NCBI GenBank assembly: GCA_033961575.1
Contig: CM066734.1
Span: 84,342,501 to 84,406,500 of the forward strand
Direction: 5' to 3'
Origin: Aselliscus stoliczkanus
Lineage: Eukaryota > Chordata > Mammalia > Chiroptera > Hipposideridae
Length of the DNA: 64,000 nucleotides
Part shown: positions 37,076 to 49,379 of the stretch, one piece after another
How the letters are laid out: every line of letters begins with the position of its first letter
How positions within the stretch are numbered: position 1 is the first letter of the stretch
Translations under genes and position numbers: made by a program
Notes under the pieces: model-generated
The model's input: the letters and a program-made list of their open reading frames with translations, nothing else
The model's database searches: none
Told to the model about the DNA's origin: nothing

Positions 37076-37480
37076 ATTAGATGGATATGAAGAACCTTGA
37101 AATTATGAGCTCAGACTGGCAAAGTCAAAGGTCGCTCAGACTGACAGGCCTCAGGCAAGAGTTGCCAGCAGAACTCAGTGTGAGGCGTAAACAAACAACA
37201 TGGGCAAAAAGGAGCAAGATAGATATGTCTGAGTCCTCTCTGGCTTGGATCTGCTGCTACCTCGGAAGTCACTCATGTATTTTCTGAAACCATAGCTCCA
37301 AATGAGTTGTTCTAGGTGTCAGCAGATAGCCTTGCCTCCCTGAGCAAAGCCTATCACAGACATCAAATCTTCCTTTGCTAATTCCTTGTTACGTTTCCTT
37401 TGCTTATGGTACTTGAGTATGGCTTTGCTGAGTGTGGCCCAGTGAATAAATGCATGATGCTCTTGACCACTGCAGGGGTC
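37076..37480 (+). repeat. Possible LTR, sense
   Basis: Moderate GC, cagtgaataaatgcatgatg near the 3' side as a possible polyadenylation signal, and LTR-like texture. Family and ends are not determined. Confidence 0.25.
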
Positions 37481-37950
37481 ACTACAACAAGACAAGACCA
37501 GGTTTTCACCCCCACTGTGAAGTTCAATGTCTTATTTTTCCCTCCCTTCCAAAGAGAAAAGAGTCAACAAGGTTAATCACAAATTCAGAAAAAATACAGT
37601 AACTTCTAATTAGTGTACAAGTCTATAAGTCCTTAGAACATCTGGGAGAAATAAATGGAAGGGAATGACAATATGTGCTTTGTTTTGTGCTGATTTGCTG
37701 AGCTCTTGGGTATTTGTAGACAATTTAGTATTTTTATTTCCTGGTTTCTTACTTCATCTGCTATATATTAGGAGCCATACAAGTATTACTGTGAAATGCT
37801 CCCATTAGATCTTTGATGACTTGCTTATAAACAGACACTAATGTGACAGGCATGTTAATAGACACTAAAAGCAAAATTACCATGAGATAGTTTTATCCCA
37901 TCTCACACTATAAAATTAGCAGGTACTATAACTTAGTGTCACCAGTGATT

Positions 37951-38445
37951 TTTTTTTTTTTAAATTGGGGAATTGGGGGAGTGGAACAGTGTTGGAGAAT
38001 TGGGGAACGGGGCCAGCCAAATTGTTGTTCTTCAGTGTTAGTTGTGGAGGGTGCCAGTCGGCAGCTCATGGCCTCTAAGCTCAAGGTGCTGTGTTCAATC
38101 TTAGTTGAGGGTGTGTGTAGCACCATCCCATGCAGGAGTCGAACCAGCAGCCTTGTTAAGAGCACCCGCTCTATCCACTGAGCTATCCAGGTGGCAGCTC
38201 AGCTCAAGGTACCAAGTTCAATCTTAGTTGCGGGTGGACGTAGCCCACCATTGAAAAGGCAGTTTTGTTATTAGGAACACGTGCTCTCACCAGCTTAGCC
38301 ATCTGCCACCTGTTGGCAGCTCAGTGGCAGCTCAGCTTGGGTGCAGCGTTCACTGGCTCATGTGGGAATTGAACTGGTGGCCCTGTTGCTCAGAGCTTGT
38401 GCTCCTAAGCTAACTCTTAACCAACTGAGCCACTAGACTGGCCTG
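37951..38445 (-). mobile_element. Long composite bat SINE, antisense
   Basis: Poly(T), ggggaattgggggagtggaa, two internal units each with gtgttcaatcttagttg-type and gagtcgaaccagcagcc-type tRNA-like segments, then the ccacctgttggcagctcagt head. Flanked by ccagtgatt at 37942-37950 and 38446-38454. Confidence 0.82.
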
Positions 38446-38564
38446 CCAGTGATTTTTTTTTTTTTTAATTCTCAGAATCTTAAGAATTTGTTATTGAATA
38501 TTTAATGAACTTAAGTATATCACTTACCATCTGTGCCTCTGGCCTTAATCTTCAAAACGACAAC

Positions 38565-38615
38565 ATTTTTTCATCTATAAAATTTTTTCAACTATAAAAT
38601 TTTTTCAACTGTAAT
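38565..38615. repeat. 17-bp tandem repeat, three copies
   Basis: Unit attttttcaactataaa at 38582-38598, with one-mismatch copy before it and a diverged copy after it. Confidence 0.85.
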
Positions 38616-38997
38616 ATCACACTGAAGGATAAATCAAACTAAAAAAGTGAAATTTCCTTATTGGAACAGAAATGAGGCTCTCCCCCTTGTCTGCACCCTC
38701 CAACTTCTCCACACTCTCCAAGTGTGCCTCTTAGGCCCCCCAGTTCTGGGAAGCACACCTGGAAACTACCAGAACAGATCATCTCTAAGGTTCTATTTTA
38801 CTCTAACATTCAGGCGTTGTAAAAACAGGAAGCCCAACATCACAGTTCACAAGGATTGCTGCTTCTGTTTAACAGGAGACAGAAAAATCATGTCTATAAA
38901 ATTTGCATTTTATGAATATTGAGTAAGAAAGGCAACAAATTAAAAAAAGATTGATTCAAAGCGAATAAAACCATTGAGAGAGAACCAAGAACTTCAA

Positions 38998-39150
38998 AAG
39001 CCTTGCTACTCAAACTGTTGTTCACAGAGCAGTATCACCCACTAGACATATGGGATCTCAGACCCAGCCCCACACATGCTAAAGCAGAATCTGAGCTTTA
39101 ACCAAATGTACAGATGACTCATTTTAGCTTAGTGTTTGAGAAGCACTATG
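38998..39150 (+). repeat. MER5-like hAT-Charlie fragment (first)
   Basis: ctactcaaactgttgttcac, gagcagtatcaccc, gggatctcagacccagcccc, and terminal tttgagaagcactatg follow the MER5A consensus order. Confidence 0.6.
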
Positions 39151-39154
39151 CTTA

Positions 39155-39310
39155 AGCAGTGGCACTCACCTCTGGCTGCCCATTAAAATCGTCTGGAAAG
39201 TTTTACACTGATACATGCTCACCATCCCCACATACTTTCTTTTAATTGGTCTGCAGTGGGACCTTGATAATATTATACAATCTCAAAGTGATTTAAATAT
39301 GCAGCCATGG
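39155..39310 (+). repeat. MER5-like hAT-Charlie fragment (second)
   Basis: agtggcactcacctctggct, gcccattaaaatcgtctgga, ctgcagtgggaccttgataa: a second MER5-like unit directly behind the first. Confidence 0.5.
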
Positions 39311-40179
39311 GTGAAAAACATCATTCTAACTAACAAATAGAAGCCCTTGCTCAAGAAAATTGAAAAAGCCTCCAAGGCATAACCAAACAGAAATCATGTC
39401 TCCATCTGACCTCAAGGGGGAAAGATATGTATTGTGATTTATGACTGAGACACTCTGTTGAAAAGCGTACGTGTCAGTGAACAGCAATCTGACAAGCCTC
39501 AATGGGATGTGTGCTGGCATCCTGTAGCAAGTATCTAAAGATGCCAAAACTCATCTAACAAAATGATGGCTGAGTCTTGTGGAGACAAAGATATAAAAAC
39601 ATTAACTGAAAAATGAAGACTTGGATGGCTCATTAATATGGTTACAAAGGATTTTGATTTCCAGATCATAGATTATGAAAACAAATGCATGTGCTACTAG
39701 TCATGGATAAAGTGTATCTCATAAAATATGAAAATATTTTTAGATAGGATTCATTTGTCCACAACCAATTCCCTCCTTGTTGTCCACTCAGAGAAGATGT
39801 GGCCCTCCATGAGCCCCATGGAAACCAACCAGAGCCAAATCCCTATGGCAATTAATTCAAGAATACCAAGATCAGGCCACTGGCCCACTATGTCAGATAG
39901 CTAAAATGAAAGACTTAAATCCTAGACTTCCCATCACACTAGAAGAAGGGCTGATGATCTTCCAATCAATGAATGTGAAATGGCAGAGTTGTGCTGGATC
40001 TTAACAAATGGTTACAAAAGGGCAGGGACATCCTGATAAAACATTCAGCAGTTAAGAACTTTTTCATTAGCAGATACCATTTATTCAAGAGGATGTCTGT
40101 CATTGCTATATGTGTACAAGGAGATCTAACAAGCTTGCCTTCATTTTTCCCTTGACGTGTCTCTTGGTATGAGGATTAG
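39311..40179. other. Unannotated intergenic sequence
   Basis: No gene, RNA or repeat recognised. Confidence 0.4.
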
Positions 40180-40612
40180 GTTCCTGGGGGTGCCATAACA
40201 AAGTATCACACTGCAAGCGATGTAACATAATGAAAATTTATTGTCTCACAGTTCTGGAAGCTATAAGTCTGAAATCAAAGTGTTGCCAAGTTTGGCTTTT
40301 TCTGGGTGCTCTGAAGGATAATCCTTGCCTCTTTCCTAACTTCTGGTGGTTACTGGAAGTCCTTGGTATTCCTTGGCTTGTGACAACATAATTTCAATAT
40401 CTGCCTCTATTTATGTGACATTTCCCTTTCTATGTGTCTCTGGGCCTCTCATTATAGTCATTAGTGATTGGTTTTAAGGCTCACCCAAATTTAATATAAC
40501 CTCATTTTAACTTACATCTTAAATACATCTCCAAAGACCCTATCTTCAAATAAGGGCACATTCATAGGTTTCAGGTGACCATAAATTTTGGGAAAGTACT
40601 ATTGAACCCAGT
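40180..40612 (-). repeat. MLT1-class LTR, antisense
   Basis: ggttcctgggggtgccataa, cacagttctggaagctataa, then acatctccaaagaccctatc and tattgaacccagtgta: reverse MLT1. Confidence 0.72.
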
Positions 40613-41879
40613 GTATCTAGCAATGGGAGAACATAGAATGCAGAACTATTTCTTAACCATTTAATTCCCAGTTTATACTCTGACCTGTATAAATATTTTT
40701 TGCTACATGTTTCTCAGGTATATTTTTATTATTTGTCTTACAATATCTTCTGCAAATTTTTATTACAATTTTATCCCCTCTACAAAGCATATTAATCGTG
40801 ACCATGTACCTTCACAAATCTTTTGGTATTCTCTTAGCTCAATTCTTTTTTCTTCATCACCCATAGTAATTGCAAATTTTTACATGTATTGTTGGAGATA
40901 TTTTATCAGTTGTGTAATGTTTTCAATATCAAATTCATATTCTGTTCCTGATCAGTTTCTTTGAATATTACATAAACTGAACCTTCAAATCAGCTTCCCC
41001 AAATTTTCTCTTTCTCAGAGAAAATGATCTATTCATGAGTGTATCAAGTTTTTGTTCTACTATAAAGCTGTGGCAGAGAGATTAAAATAATATTTTATGG
41101 ACCATACATTAATTAAAACTATCCATTCCTTCCCAAAAGAAACATTTTCCATGTATCACACATCCCCAGTGACTAGAATAGTGACCGAAGGTCATTGTTT
41201 GGTAATTTCTGTATTTTATGTGGTTTGAAGACAACCATACATTGATATCATAGTACAGTTTTCTAGAGATACCGGCTTCTAGATTTCATTACGTATCAGT
41301 GCTTGTTTACCCTCAAAGAGACATCATTGTGTTGTACCTGTATTTGTCTATGTCAAGCACAAAAAAGATAAATTTGTAGTGATTGGGCCATGCGGTAAAA
41401 ATCACAAAGACCACACTGTCCAGTGATATCCTGCCATAACTTAGGTTAAAGGAATATTCTCATAAATATACCAACTAGCTAGGCCTTCTATCACTCCTAG
41501 CCATTGACCTTTAAAAACATCAGATTCTGTAGTGTTTTTTTATACAGCATGAATCTGTTTGTTTGTTTTTTTATTCAGTCATGCAGCTCACGTGTGATAA
41601 TTGAGTCAGCAGATCAGTCATTGCCTTCTGGATATTATTTTAGATTCTCAAGTATAAGATTAGATAAAGCATCCAAGATTAAATTAACTGTGTCCCTTCA
41701 GCCATCATAAAGCTCTTCTCTGGAGTTTCTTGCATGTGTAAGATCAAATACAAATAAAAAACTAGAGGATTAATTTCCTCTGCTGAAAATAAGGGAAGAG
41801 ACTGCTCCTGACTCCCTTTACTCAGAGCATTTACTTTTAAAACTTTTCATTGTGAATTCTTTGTCTCCTTGAAATGTAT
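40613..41879. other. Unannotated intergenic sequence
   Basis: AT-rich; nothing supported. Confidence 0.4.
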
Positions 41880-42070
41880 GTAATTATTTTTATTTATTGA
41901 TTAGTTTATTGGGGTGACATTGTTTGGTAAAATTATATAGCTTTCAAGTTACAATTCTATAATACATCATCTATATATTGCAAGAGGGGAGGGAGGGTGG
42001 TAGAAGAAGGAAACAGGGATAAAATATAAGGTGATGGAAACAGAACTGACTCGGGTGGTGAATACACAAC
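41880..42070. mobile_element. L1 3' end with internal inversion
   Basis: Left part to about 41974 (gtttattggggtgacattgt...ataatacatcatctatata) matches antisense L1 tail at 25.8 kb. The right part (ggtggtagaagaagg...tgactcgggtggtgaatac) matches the next L1 segment but on the opposite strand. Confidence 0.7.
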
Positions 42071-42084
42071 ACAATTATTTTTAA

Positions 42085-42545
42085 AAGCTAAATAAACCTC
42101 TTGCCTGCTTTACAAGGCAGGAATGTCTTTCACAAGGACCTGGGAGCTATCTCTTTTAATTGTAATCATCAAGGAGGAAAGATTGCCTGTCTTCCATTCC
42201 AGTTATAAAGGTGAGAAGTTTCTTTTCCTATTGGATAAAACTAACTAGCTAACCCAGTTGGCCATCCCAATTACTAGGAGAATTTAGGGTGAATTGTGTG
42301 ACAAAAGATGCTGTCAAGTCCTCTGATTGAGGATTAGTTTATTGTGTGAATATAATGTGTTGTATGTAGTCAGCTATATAAAAGTATGACATTTCTCCCT
42401 ATCTTTGCAATTTCTTGAGCGAATTACCTATGATACTCATAATACTTTGATTTAATGCTTATTCAAAAATAAAAAAAAATTTTTTCTCTTCTACCTTTTT
42501 GGAGAAATTTTCTGGTTTGGCAGGAGATTTTTTTTTTTTTATTTC
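42085..42545 (+). repeat. Old LTR with TATA-like box (copy 1)
   Basis: Homologous over several hundred bases to 46.44-46.88 kb. Shared landmarks: tattggataaaactaactagc against tttggatagagtcaattagc, then a TATA-like ctatataaaagtatga, then gatttaatgctta and the tttttggagaaattttctgg end. Family not named. Confidence 0.6.
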
Positions 42546-43140
42546 CTCAATAATTCTGGGAATGGGAATGGAATGAGTCTAAATTGAATAGACCACCTGG
42601 ATGTCTTATGGCCACATAAGACTCAGGACACAGACCCTGAATTATAAAATTTCCCTTCTGGTTCTCTGCTCTTTTGGAATGCCAGTCAGAAGAACCACCC
42701 TCCCCAAATTTAAGATTCTTTAATTTTACTTTATTGAATAACCATTGATAAAGTCCAACAGGATCACCGTCTGGTTGGAAAATATGGGAAGCACGGAATG
42801 TTGCCTGTAGGTCTTTCTCTTAAATAACTAAAATGTTTCTGTCATATTTAGAATGGGTATATGAGAATCCAGTCTTGCAATTGCCTAAGGACAGTTCTTT
42901 TGGGTTGGATAAATTAATGGATTGGTGGGGTTGTAGGCCACATCCAAAGCAAGTGAATTACTGGTTTTTATGGGGAAATGTCCATATAAGAAAATAAAAT
43001 CATTTGGATAGCCAGAAATAAAGACTGAAAAAAATAAAAAGTGAAAGGCATCTTCCCTTTCACAGAACCTCCTCCTTTCTTTACTGTCCCTACTCCCTGT
43101 ATCTTATCATCCTTTCCTGTTTCAAAGTAACTCCTGGGAA
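42546..43140. other. Unassigned sequence between related LTRs
   Basis: No gene can be supported. It might be decayed internal sequence of the same provirus, but I see no clear frames. Confidence 0.3.
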
Positions 43141-43191
43141 GGAGAGAGAGAGGGAGAGGGAGAGGGAGAGGGAGAGGGAGAGGGAGGGAGG

Positions 43192-43254
<63 letters not shown>
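43141..43254. repeat. 114-bp purine tract: (GGGAGA)n then (GA)n
   Basis: All-purine over its whole length. The left half has GGGAGA-type units; the right half is pure GA. It produces Ser-Leu open frames on the minus strand that are not proteins. Confidence 0.97.
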
Positions 43255-43255
<1 letters not shown>

Positions 43256-43464
43256 CTGGCTACTAGACTGGTCTTTCCCTTCATTAGTGAGTTCCCCAAT
43301 AAAGAGGGATGAGGACACAATCTCTTTAGCCAGTAACAAATTACCTTTTCTGTTTGAGATGTTTGAGAACCAAGGATTATGTTCTCAAAATCATGTGGAA
43401 AATGGCCCAACAAAAAAGATGTTAAGCTGATGAATGCCAACATGGGAAGAGAAACCAAAGTGCC

Positions 43465-43537
<73 letters not shown>
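43465..43537. repeat. (TA)n then (GA)n tract
   Basis: A short TA run (to 43476) passes into about 30 pure GA units (43477-43537). It lies 220 bp from the first purine tract. Confidence 0.96.
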
Positions 43538-43542
<5 letters not shown>

Positions 43543-44916
43543 TGCTTCCTAGCTTCCTATTTGGATCACCAGTAGAGCTGATGCCATTGAGAAGCTACCT
43601 GAGGCTCCCTGGTCATTCTCATGGCTTTCTCGCCAGTTGATATAATTCATTTAAAGATATCTTTTCCCTGTGCCTCAGAAGTTTGCAGAAGTACTATGCA
43701 GCATGTTTTCAGTTACAGCCTCACACATTTGGATGCACACTGTCTTCTGTGTGGAATTCTGTAATGGCAGCTGCGTGGAATTATATAGCCAGCATTCTTT
43801 ACTCCTTTGATGGAGCAAGCATGTTAGGGATCTGGGATCAGGAGGAAGATCATCACATCAAGGGATATGGAGGCCAAGCCAAGTCAGTTACGGCCTCTCC
43901 CCCCACCCCCTACACACATACTATGCAAGACCTAAGGACGTTAGAGACCCATCAAGAGGAGTGCTAAAGGCCATACGTGAAGCCTTTCCACTGAAGGTGA
44001 GGTGGGCGAAATTGCAGCACTGGGAGCAGAAAATGGGTGAGTGCCCCATTGATTTCCACTAGTGGTTTTTCTGAAGCTTTCTCAGAATGTATTGACATGG
44101 ATCCAAGGGCACATAAACACTGCCCTATGGCCCTGACCACCTTTTTCTTAGCTCTCTTGCTGACTCTCCTAACTCAAATTAGAGAATAGGTGGTAGATGG
44201 CAAGAACAGACTATTACTAAAATCTTAACAGCAGCTGCTCAGAAAATAACTGGCAAACAGCTTCATTGACAGATTAAGGAAATCTTAGCAGTAGGAGCTG
44301 GTGAACCATATGTGTCAATGACTTTCCCTCAGGGTAATAATCTATCTTGCCTTTTCTGATAGATCCTGATGCTACTTATTCTTCAGTTTCCATGGGAATT
44401 TCTTGTTTTCCATTTGACAATAGATCAATACTGGTGGTTGCCATCTCTGTTCAGCCCTCTTATTCTTTTCCCTCCGTGACTCCCATACAAATAGACCCTT
44501 TTACTGAGGAACATGTATTATTATACTTTCTTCTCTGATTCTCTGTTAGGGAGAACCCTGCTGTGTAACTTAAACTTGTTTTCAATTCTGGGTGGAGGGT
44601 CTGTGAAGCTCCTTAGCCAGGAGGGCCCTGAGCTGACTAATATGTGCCTTTTGAAAGAAAGGGGTTTTAGTGGAGAGTGGCAGTCTCACATCATGCTGGG
44701 AATGTACCCTCAGATGAAACCAACTGAAGTATGACTGTGAGCCCTAGGGAGTAATGATGCTGGCTTAATACGAGATATAGAGCCAATAAAAGTAATTCAC
44801 GAGGAAGATAATCCATGGTCATGTGTAAAACAATGTCCTTTGTTAAGAGTTCGATTGAAAGGATTAAAAGCAATTTTAAAAGAATTGGAGAAATAAGGAA
44901 TAGCCTTAAAAAGGGT
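43538..44916. other. Unassigned intergenic sequence
   Basis: Includes a 94-codon frame at 43683-43967 without recognisable domain. Moderately GC-richer at 43.7-44.2 kb. No gene called. Confidence 0.35.
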
Positions 44917-45275
44917 GTTTTAGTCTGTTTGAGTTGTTATAACAGAATATCACAGACTGGGAGGCTTATAAATAACATATTTATTTCTCGTCATTCTGGA
45001 GGCTGGGAAGTCCAAGATCAAGGTGCTGGCAGATTCCGTGTCTGGTGAGAGCCTGCTTCTTGGGTCATAGTCATTGATCTTTTTGCTGTGCCCTCACATG
45101 GTGGAAGAGGGAAGGGTACCTCTTGGAATCCATTTTATAAGGGCACTAGTCTCATTCATGAGGACTTTACCCTCATGACCTAATCCCCTCCCAAATTCCT
45201 CACCTTCAAATATTATTGTATAGGGGGTTTGATTTCAACATATGAATTTTGGAGGGCATGTGTAGTCTATGACAA
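44917..45275 (-). repeat. MLT1/MST-class LTR, antisense
   Basis: ttataacagaatatcacaga, gtcattctggaggctgggaa, tcacatggtggaagagggaa, ttcaacatatgaattttgga: a long, well-kept antisense MaLR LTR. Confidence 0.78.
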
Positions 45276-45574
45276 AGTCATACTCACCCTTAATCCTTTC
45301 ACACTGCCAGCAAACAAAAAAGGTAAATTTGATAAAAATGTTTGACCATTATATAGATTTGTAAAAGATTTTAGCCATTAACCTCTGTAGTCCCGAACCC
45401 TGCAACTGACTTCTGACTTTAGTACCATTGTCTGCAGTTTTTTTCTGAAATTGATCTATGTTTTACATTTTTTTCTTTCTCCCTTTCTCTCTCTTTCCTC
45501 TAGAGGAATCCAATATTTATGAAAAAGGATTACTCAAGGGTTTTGGGACTGTCTTACTATATTCACTAGTCATT

Positions 45575-45984
45575 ATTTTTAGGGTATGGAGGGAACAGCA
45601 TTGGGGGATCGGGGGAGGGGAACAGACAAGTTGCTGTCCTTTTGTTCTTCAGTCTAGTTATGGAGGACATTGCTTTCGCTGGTCCATGTTGATATTATCA
45701 TTGCGCTCTTCCCAGGTGACGCAGATCAGTCACCCACCACTGGATGGCTGCTAATGGTGGCTCTTGGCAGCTCATGCTGGCTGCCAGCCGCTGAAGGTAG
45801 CTCATGAAAGCCTACTGCAGCAAGGGTTGCGGCCTATGCCATGACTGGCGACTCAAAGCAGCCCAGCTACAGCTGTAGAGGGCACAGCTTCACTGGCCCT
45901 CATGTGGGATCCGAACCAGAGCCCTGCTTATCAGAGCTGGCGTCCCAAGCCAACTCTTAACCAATGCACCACTTGGCCGGCCCT
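45575..45984 (-). mobile_element. Long composite bat SINE, antisense
   Basis: ggatcgggggaggggaacag, acaagttgctgtccttttgt, then the tRNA-SINE part gatccgaaccagagccctgc and end cttggccggccct. Flanked by ctagtcatt at 45566-45574 and 45985-45993. Close relative of the 6.1 kb element. Confidence 0.82.
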
Positions 45985-46439
45985 CTAGTCATTTTTTAAA
46001 AAAGTAATTTGTCTCACAAGTGGGATGTATAATTATTCAAAATGTAAATGATTTGCTGGTAGCCACAGATACTAGAGAACAAAATGGTATTTTAGCTTTG
46101 TTATAATTCTTTACTTCACAGGAGTATAAGGCCACACTAAACAAGTTAGTATTGCTCAACTGACATGAAATATTTAGGGCATCCACTGTTAGCTGTGGGC
46201 CACAAAGTGTTACAATCTAGGAGTCAGCCCATTTTGCAGGTGAAGTAGCCTAATACAGAAAAAAAAAAAGACAATTTTAGGACTAGTACAAAACAGTAGA
46301 TACTGTATTACAGCTTTTGCAGAGTGAATAAAATCTCCACTGAGCAATAACTGCATAATTATCCAGATCCTCTAGTTTGTCCCTAAAATTTGAAGAGGGT
46401 GTTTTTAACAACTGAAATTGATTATAGCCTTTCCCCCAG

Positions 46440-46880
46440 CTTTAGACATTCCAATTTTATTTATGTTTTAAACGTAGGGGAAGAGCTCAAATCCAAAAGT
46501 TTTTCATAAAGGTATGAGAAGTTCATTTTTCCCTTTGGATAGAGTCAATTAGCTAACAGGAATGTCTAGCCCAATTACCAAGTGATTTTAGAATGAACAA
46601 CGTGTAACAATTGGTGTTGTCAAGTCCCGTTACTTGACAGGACTAGTTACAGTTCATCTTGGGAACATGTGTAGAATGGGTTATATCTGCTTGGCTATAT
46701 ATGGGGATGAAATTTCTTTCTGACTTTGCAGTCTCTTTAGTGAACTAGCAGTAATTCACATCACATTCTGGTTTAATGCTTAGTAATAAAACTCTTTTCT
46801 TTCTCTTAAAACTTTTTGGAGAGGTTCTCTGTTTGAGTAGAATATTTTCTTTTTAAATATATTTCTCCAGTACACATAGA
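46440..46880 (+). repeat. Old LTR with TATA-like box (copy 2)
   Basis: Homologous to 42.09-42.54 kb: ctttggatagagtcaattag, ggtgttgtcaagtccc, TATA-like ctatatatggggatga, ctttgcagtctctttagtga, aataaaactcttttctttct near the 3' side. Confidence 0.6.
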
Positions 46881-47485
46881 GTATTCCTACTATTTCAGAA
46901 GGAGTATTAATTTATGGATTGGGGAGGTGGAGTGTCAATTATTCTGTTCAGAGTAAGTCAGCCATACCCCACCATCATTAAATGTAGTAGGTCAATTATC
47001 ATACCCTCTTCTCCCAAAAGTTCTCAGCCACTTGGAGATAAGTTTTCAAACATGATTCCTTCCAATCTGCAATATCTATCATTGTAATGTGCCAACAGTG
47101 GTTTGTCAGCCTTCTGCTGGTGTTCTCTGTGAGATGGCCTAGTCCTTAACAAAATACCCTTGGGATTCTGTACTAATCTAGCTTCCTCCAACCTGCTTAG
47201 ATTTTAATCAGTCAATTGAATTACTTGTAAGTAAATATAACATTTTTTCAGGTTGCCCCAAAAGCATTAGAAGGCTTTCCAATAACGGGAAAAAACAGTA
47301 TTATTGATTTTTTTTTTCCTTTGACTGCCATATCTTTTAGATAGCTAGCTTTAAAAAGAGCTATTAACAAAAGTTTCACTTTTCCTTCTTCCTGCCACTC
47401 TTTGCCCAATAGCTTTTCCTATTTCATTTCAAAGATGCAGAGGCAGCCATCCTGACATCAAGTCCTCATTGTATTTTTACATCCT
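46881..47485. other. Unassigned intergenic sequence
   Basis: No gene or repeat recognised. Confidence 0.4.
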
Positions 47486-47804
47486 GTCTTAGTTAGTTTA
47501 TGCTTCTATAATAAAATACCACAGATTGGGTGGTTGAAACAACAGACATTTCTCACAGTTCTGGAGGCTGGGAAGTCCAAGATCAAGGTGCCAGAAGATT
47601 CCGTTCTTTGTGCTTCCTTTCTTGTAGACTTTCTCACTGTGCCTTCACATGTCAGAGAGAGCTCTAGTCTCATCTCTTCCACTTCTTATAGTTACTAATT
47701 CCATCTAAACCTAGTTATCCCCCAAAGACCCCACCTCCTAATACCATCTCATTGAGGGTTAGGACTTCAAAATAAGGGAGACACAAACATTAAGTCCATA
47801 ATGC
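47486..47804 (-). repeat. MLT1-class LTR, antisense
   Basis: ctataataaaataccacaga, cacagttctggaggctggga, caaagaccccacctcctaat and ttaagtccataatgca. Confidence 0.78.
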
Positions 47805-48107
47805 ATCACATTCTTTTTTCTTACAAAAAATTGTTTAGCCATTATATTTCTTGGGTCTAAAAGATAATCCTGCCACAATCTGATCTAACTGAAAGAATTG
47901 GATCATCCCATCAGATACCCACAAATCAGAACTCTTGCTCTTAGTTCAGAATTACTAATTATTTCAAGGGCATAATAATGAAGAAGCGCATGTGGAACAG
48001 GTGGAACAGGGAGAAATCCAGGATCTCTGTTGCAGCTCCCCATGTTCTTTCTTGCTGCTCCAACTCAAGACTAGCTTATGAAATTTCTACGCAATGCTTG
48101 TAGTCCT

Positions 48108-48143
48108 ATCACTTACACAAAGTAATACTTTTGTGTAAGTGAT
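48108..48143. repeat. Perfect 14-bp inverted repeat (hairpin)
   Basis: Arms atcacttacacaaa (48108-48121) and tttgtgtaagtgat (48130-48143) with an 8-base spacer. Confidence 0.93.
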
Positions 48144-49379
48144 GTCCATTTATACTCAGACATTTACATAGCTTAGGTAACATTTTCCAGGCAACCATGC
48201 CCAGTAAACCCATAGGTCCTAGGTTTGTTTATAGTAAGCAATCCTTAAACAAAGTTAAGTGCATCTTGCTAGAAGAATTACATAGGATTCCTCAGCTGGC
48301 AAATAAGATGGTTTGCCTGCTTATCTGCCATCAGTATGTTTATAGGGAAATTTGATCACGCCACCTTCTTTCTTTCCCTGAGGTGTTTATCCAGGTATGG
48401 GAGAAAGTGAATTGCAGATTTGTTGCTTACCCATTTTCTTCTTATCCCTCTAATCTAAGTCTATGATTCTAAAAGTATGCATTAGAATGAACTTGTATGT
48501 CAGTCTAAATCAATTAGTTGAAGTCATTCATTAATGCTTGCAAATATGGAAATTTTATTTATAACACCAAAAATATGTAGATATCTCATATTACCACTGT
48601 GAACCAAATTAAACTTTGTGACACTGTAGGTAGATATCTAGTTAATCAATCTATACATGAAGGCAGTGATTAGTATGAGAGTCCAAGTGATGTGACAGAG
48701 AGTGCCATGGACCAACTGAGAAATCCTGAGCTCTAATTCTGCTCCTCTCACACTAGGCCTACCACAAGTGGAGAGTTACAGTGTTTCCCTTTACTGCATT
48801 TCCTCCCTTTTTAAATAAAAGGGATGGGTTAAAATCACTAGGTTTTTCTATGATTCTTCAACATTTTTATTACTGATATATAGCTGTGATAACAAATAGA
48901 GCTGATTGTCTTTTTCATATTTGCCTAAGAAAGTTTGTATTAAAATACATGTGCCCCCCTTCAGACGCATTAAATCAGAATCTGACCATGAAATCTATAT
49001 ATTTTAAATATGTCCAGGTAAATCAGATGATCAGTCCAGCTTAAAAACCATCAACAGAAGTCAATATAGAAGGTATGTTTACCAAATATATGCATGACAA
49101 AACTAAGAGGATGGAATATATATAAAATTCATGGAATGCAGAATTAGCGTGCTTTGTTATTCAAATAGGCAAAGAGTAACTGAGGCATTCCACAGAATGG
49201 AAGAGTGGTTAATGTTAAAAAAACATAAATTTCTAGAATACAGGATAGTTGAGACCAGGTTTTCTTCATCTATAAAGTAAATATGTACTGTTTTATGGAA
49301 AAATAACTTAAGACTGTATGGTGCACAAATCAAGTAAACTGATAGATTCACTTATACTTTGCACAGGAACTGTAAGTTA
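48144..49379. other. Mostly unassigned intergenic sequence
   Basis: A weak MER5-like trace at about 48955-49050 (attaaatcagaatctgacca). Otherwise nothing supported. Confidence 0.35.

Noticed and set aside
42968..43542. Long minus-strand open frames rich in Ser-Leu
   Set aside because: They are translations of the GA/GGGAGA purine tracts; flanks show no domain or coding character.
43683..43967. 94-codon open frame as a possible retroviral internal gene remnant
   Set aside because: No motif supports it; only its position between related LTRs suggested it.
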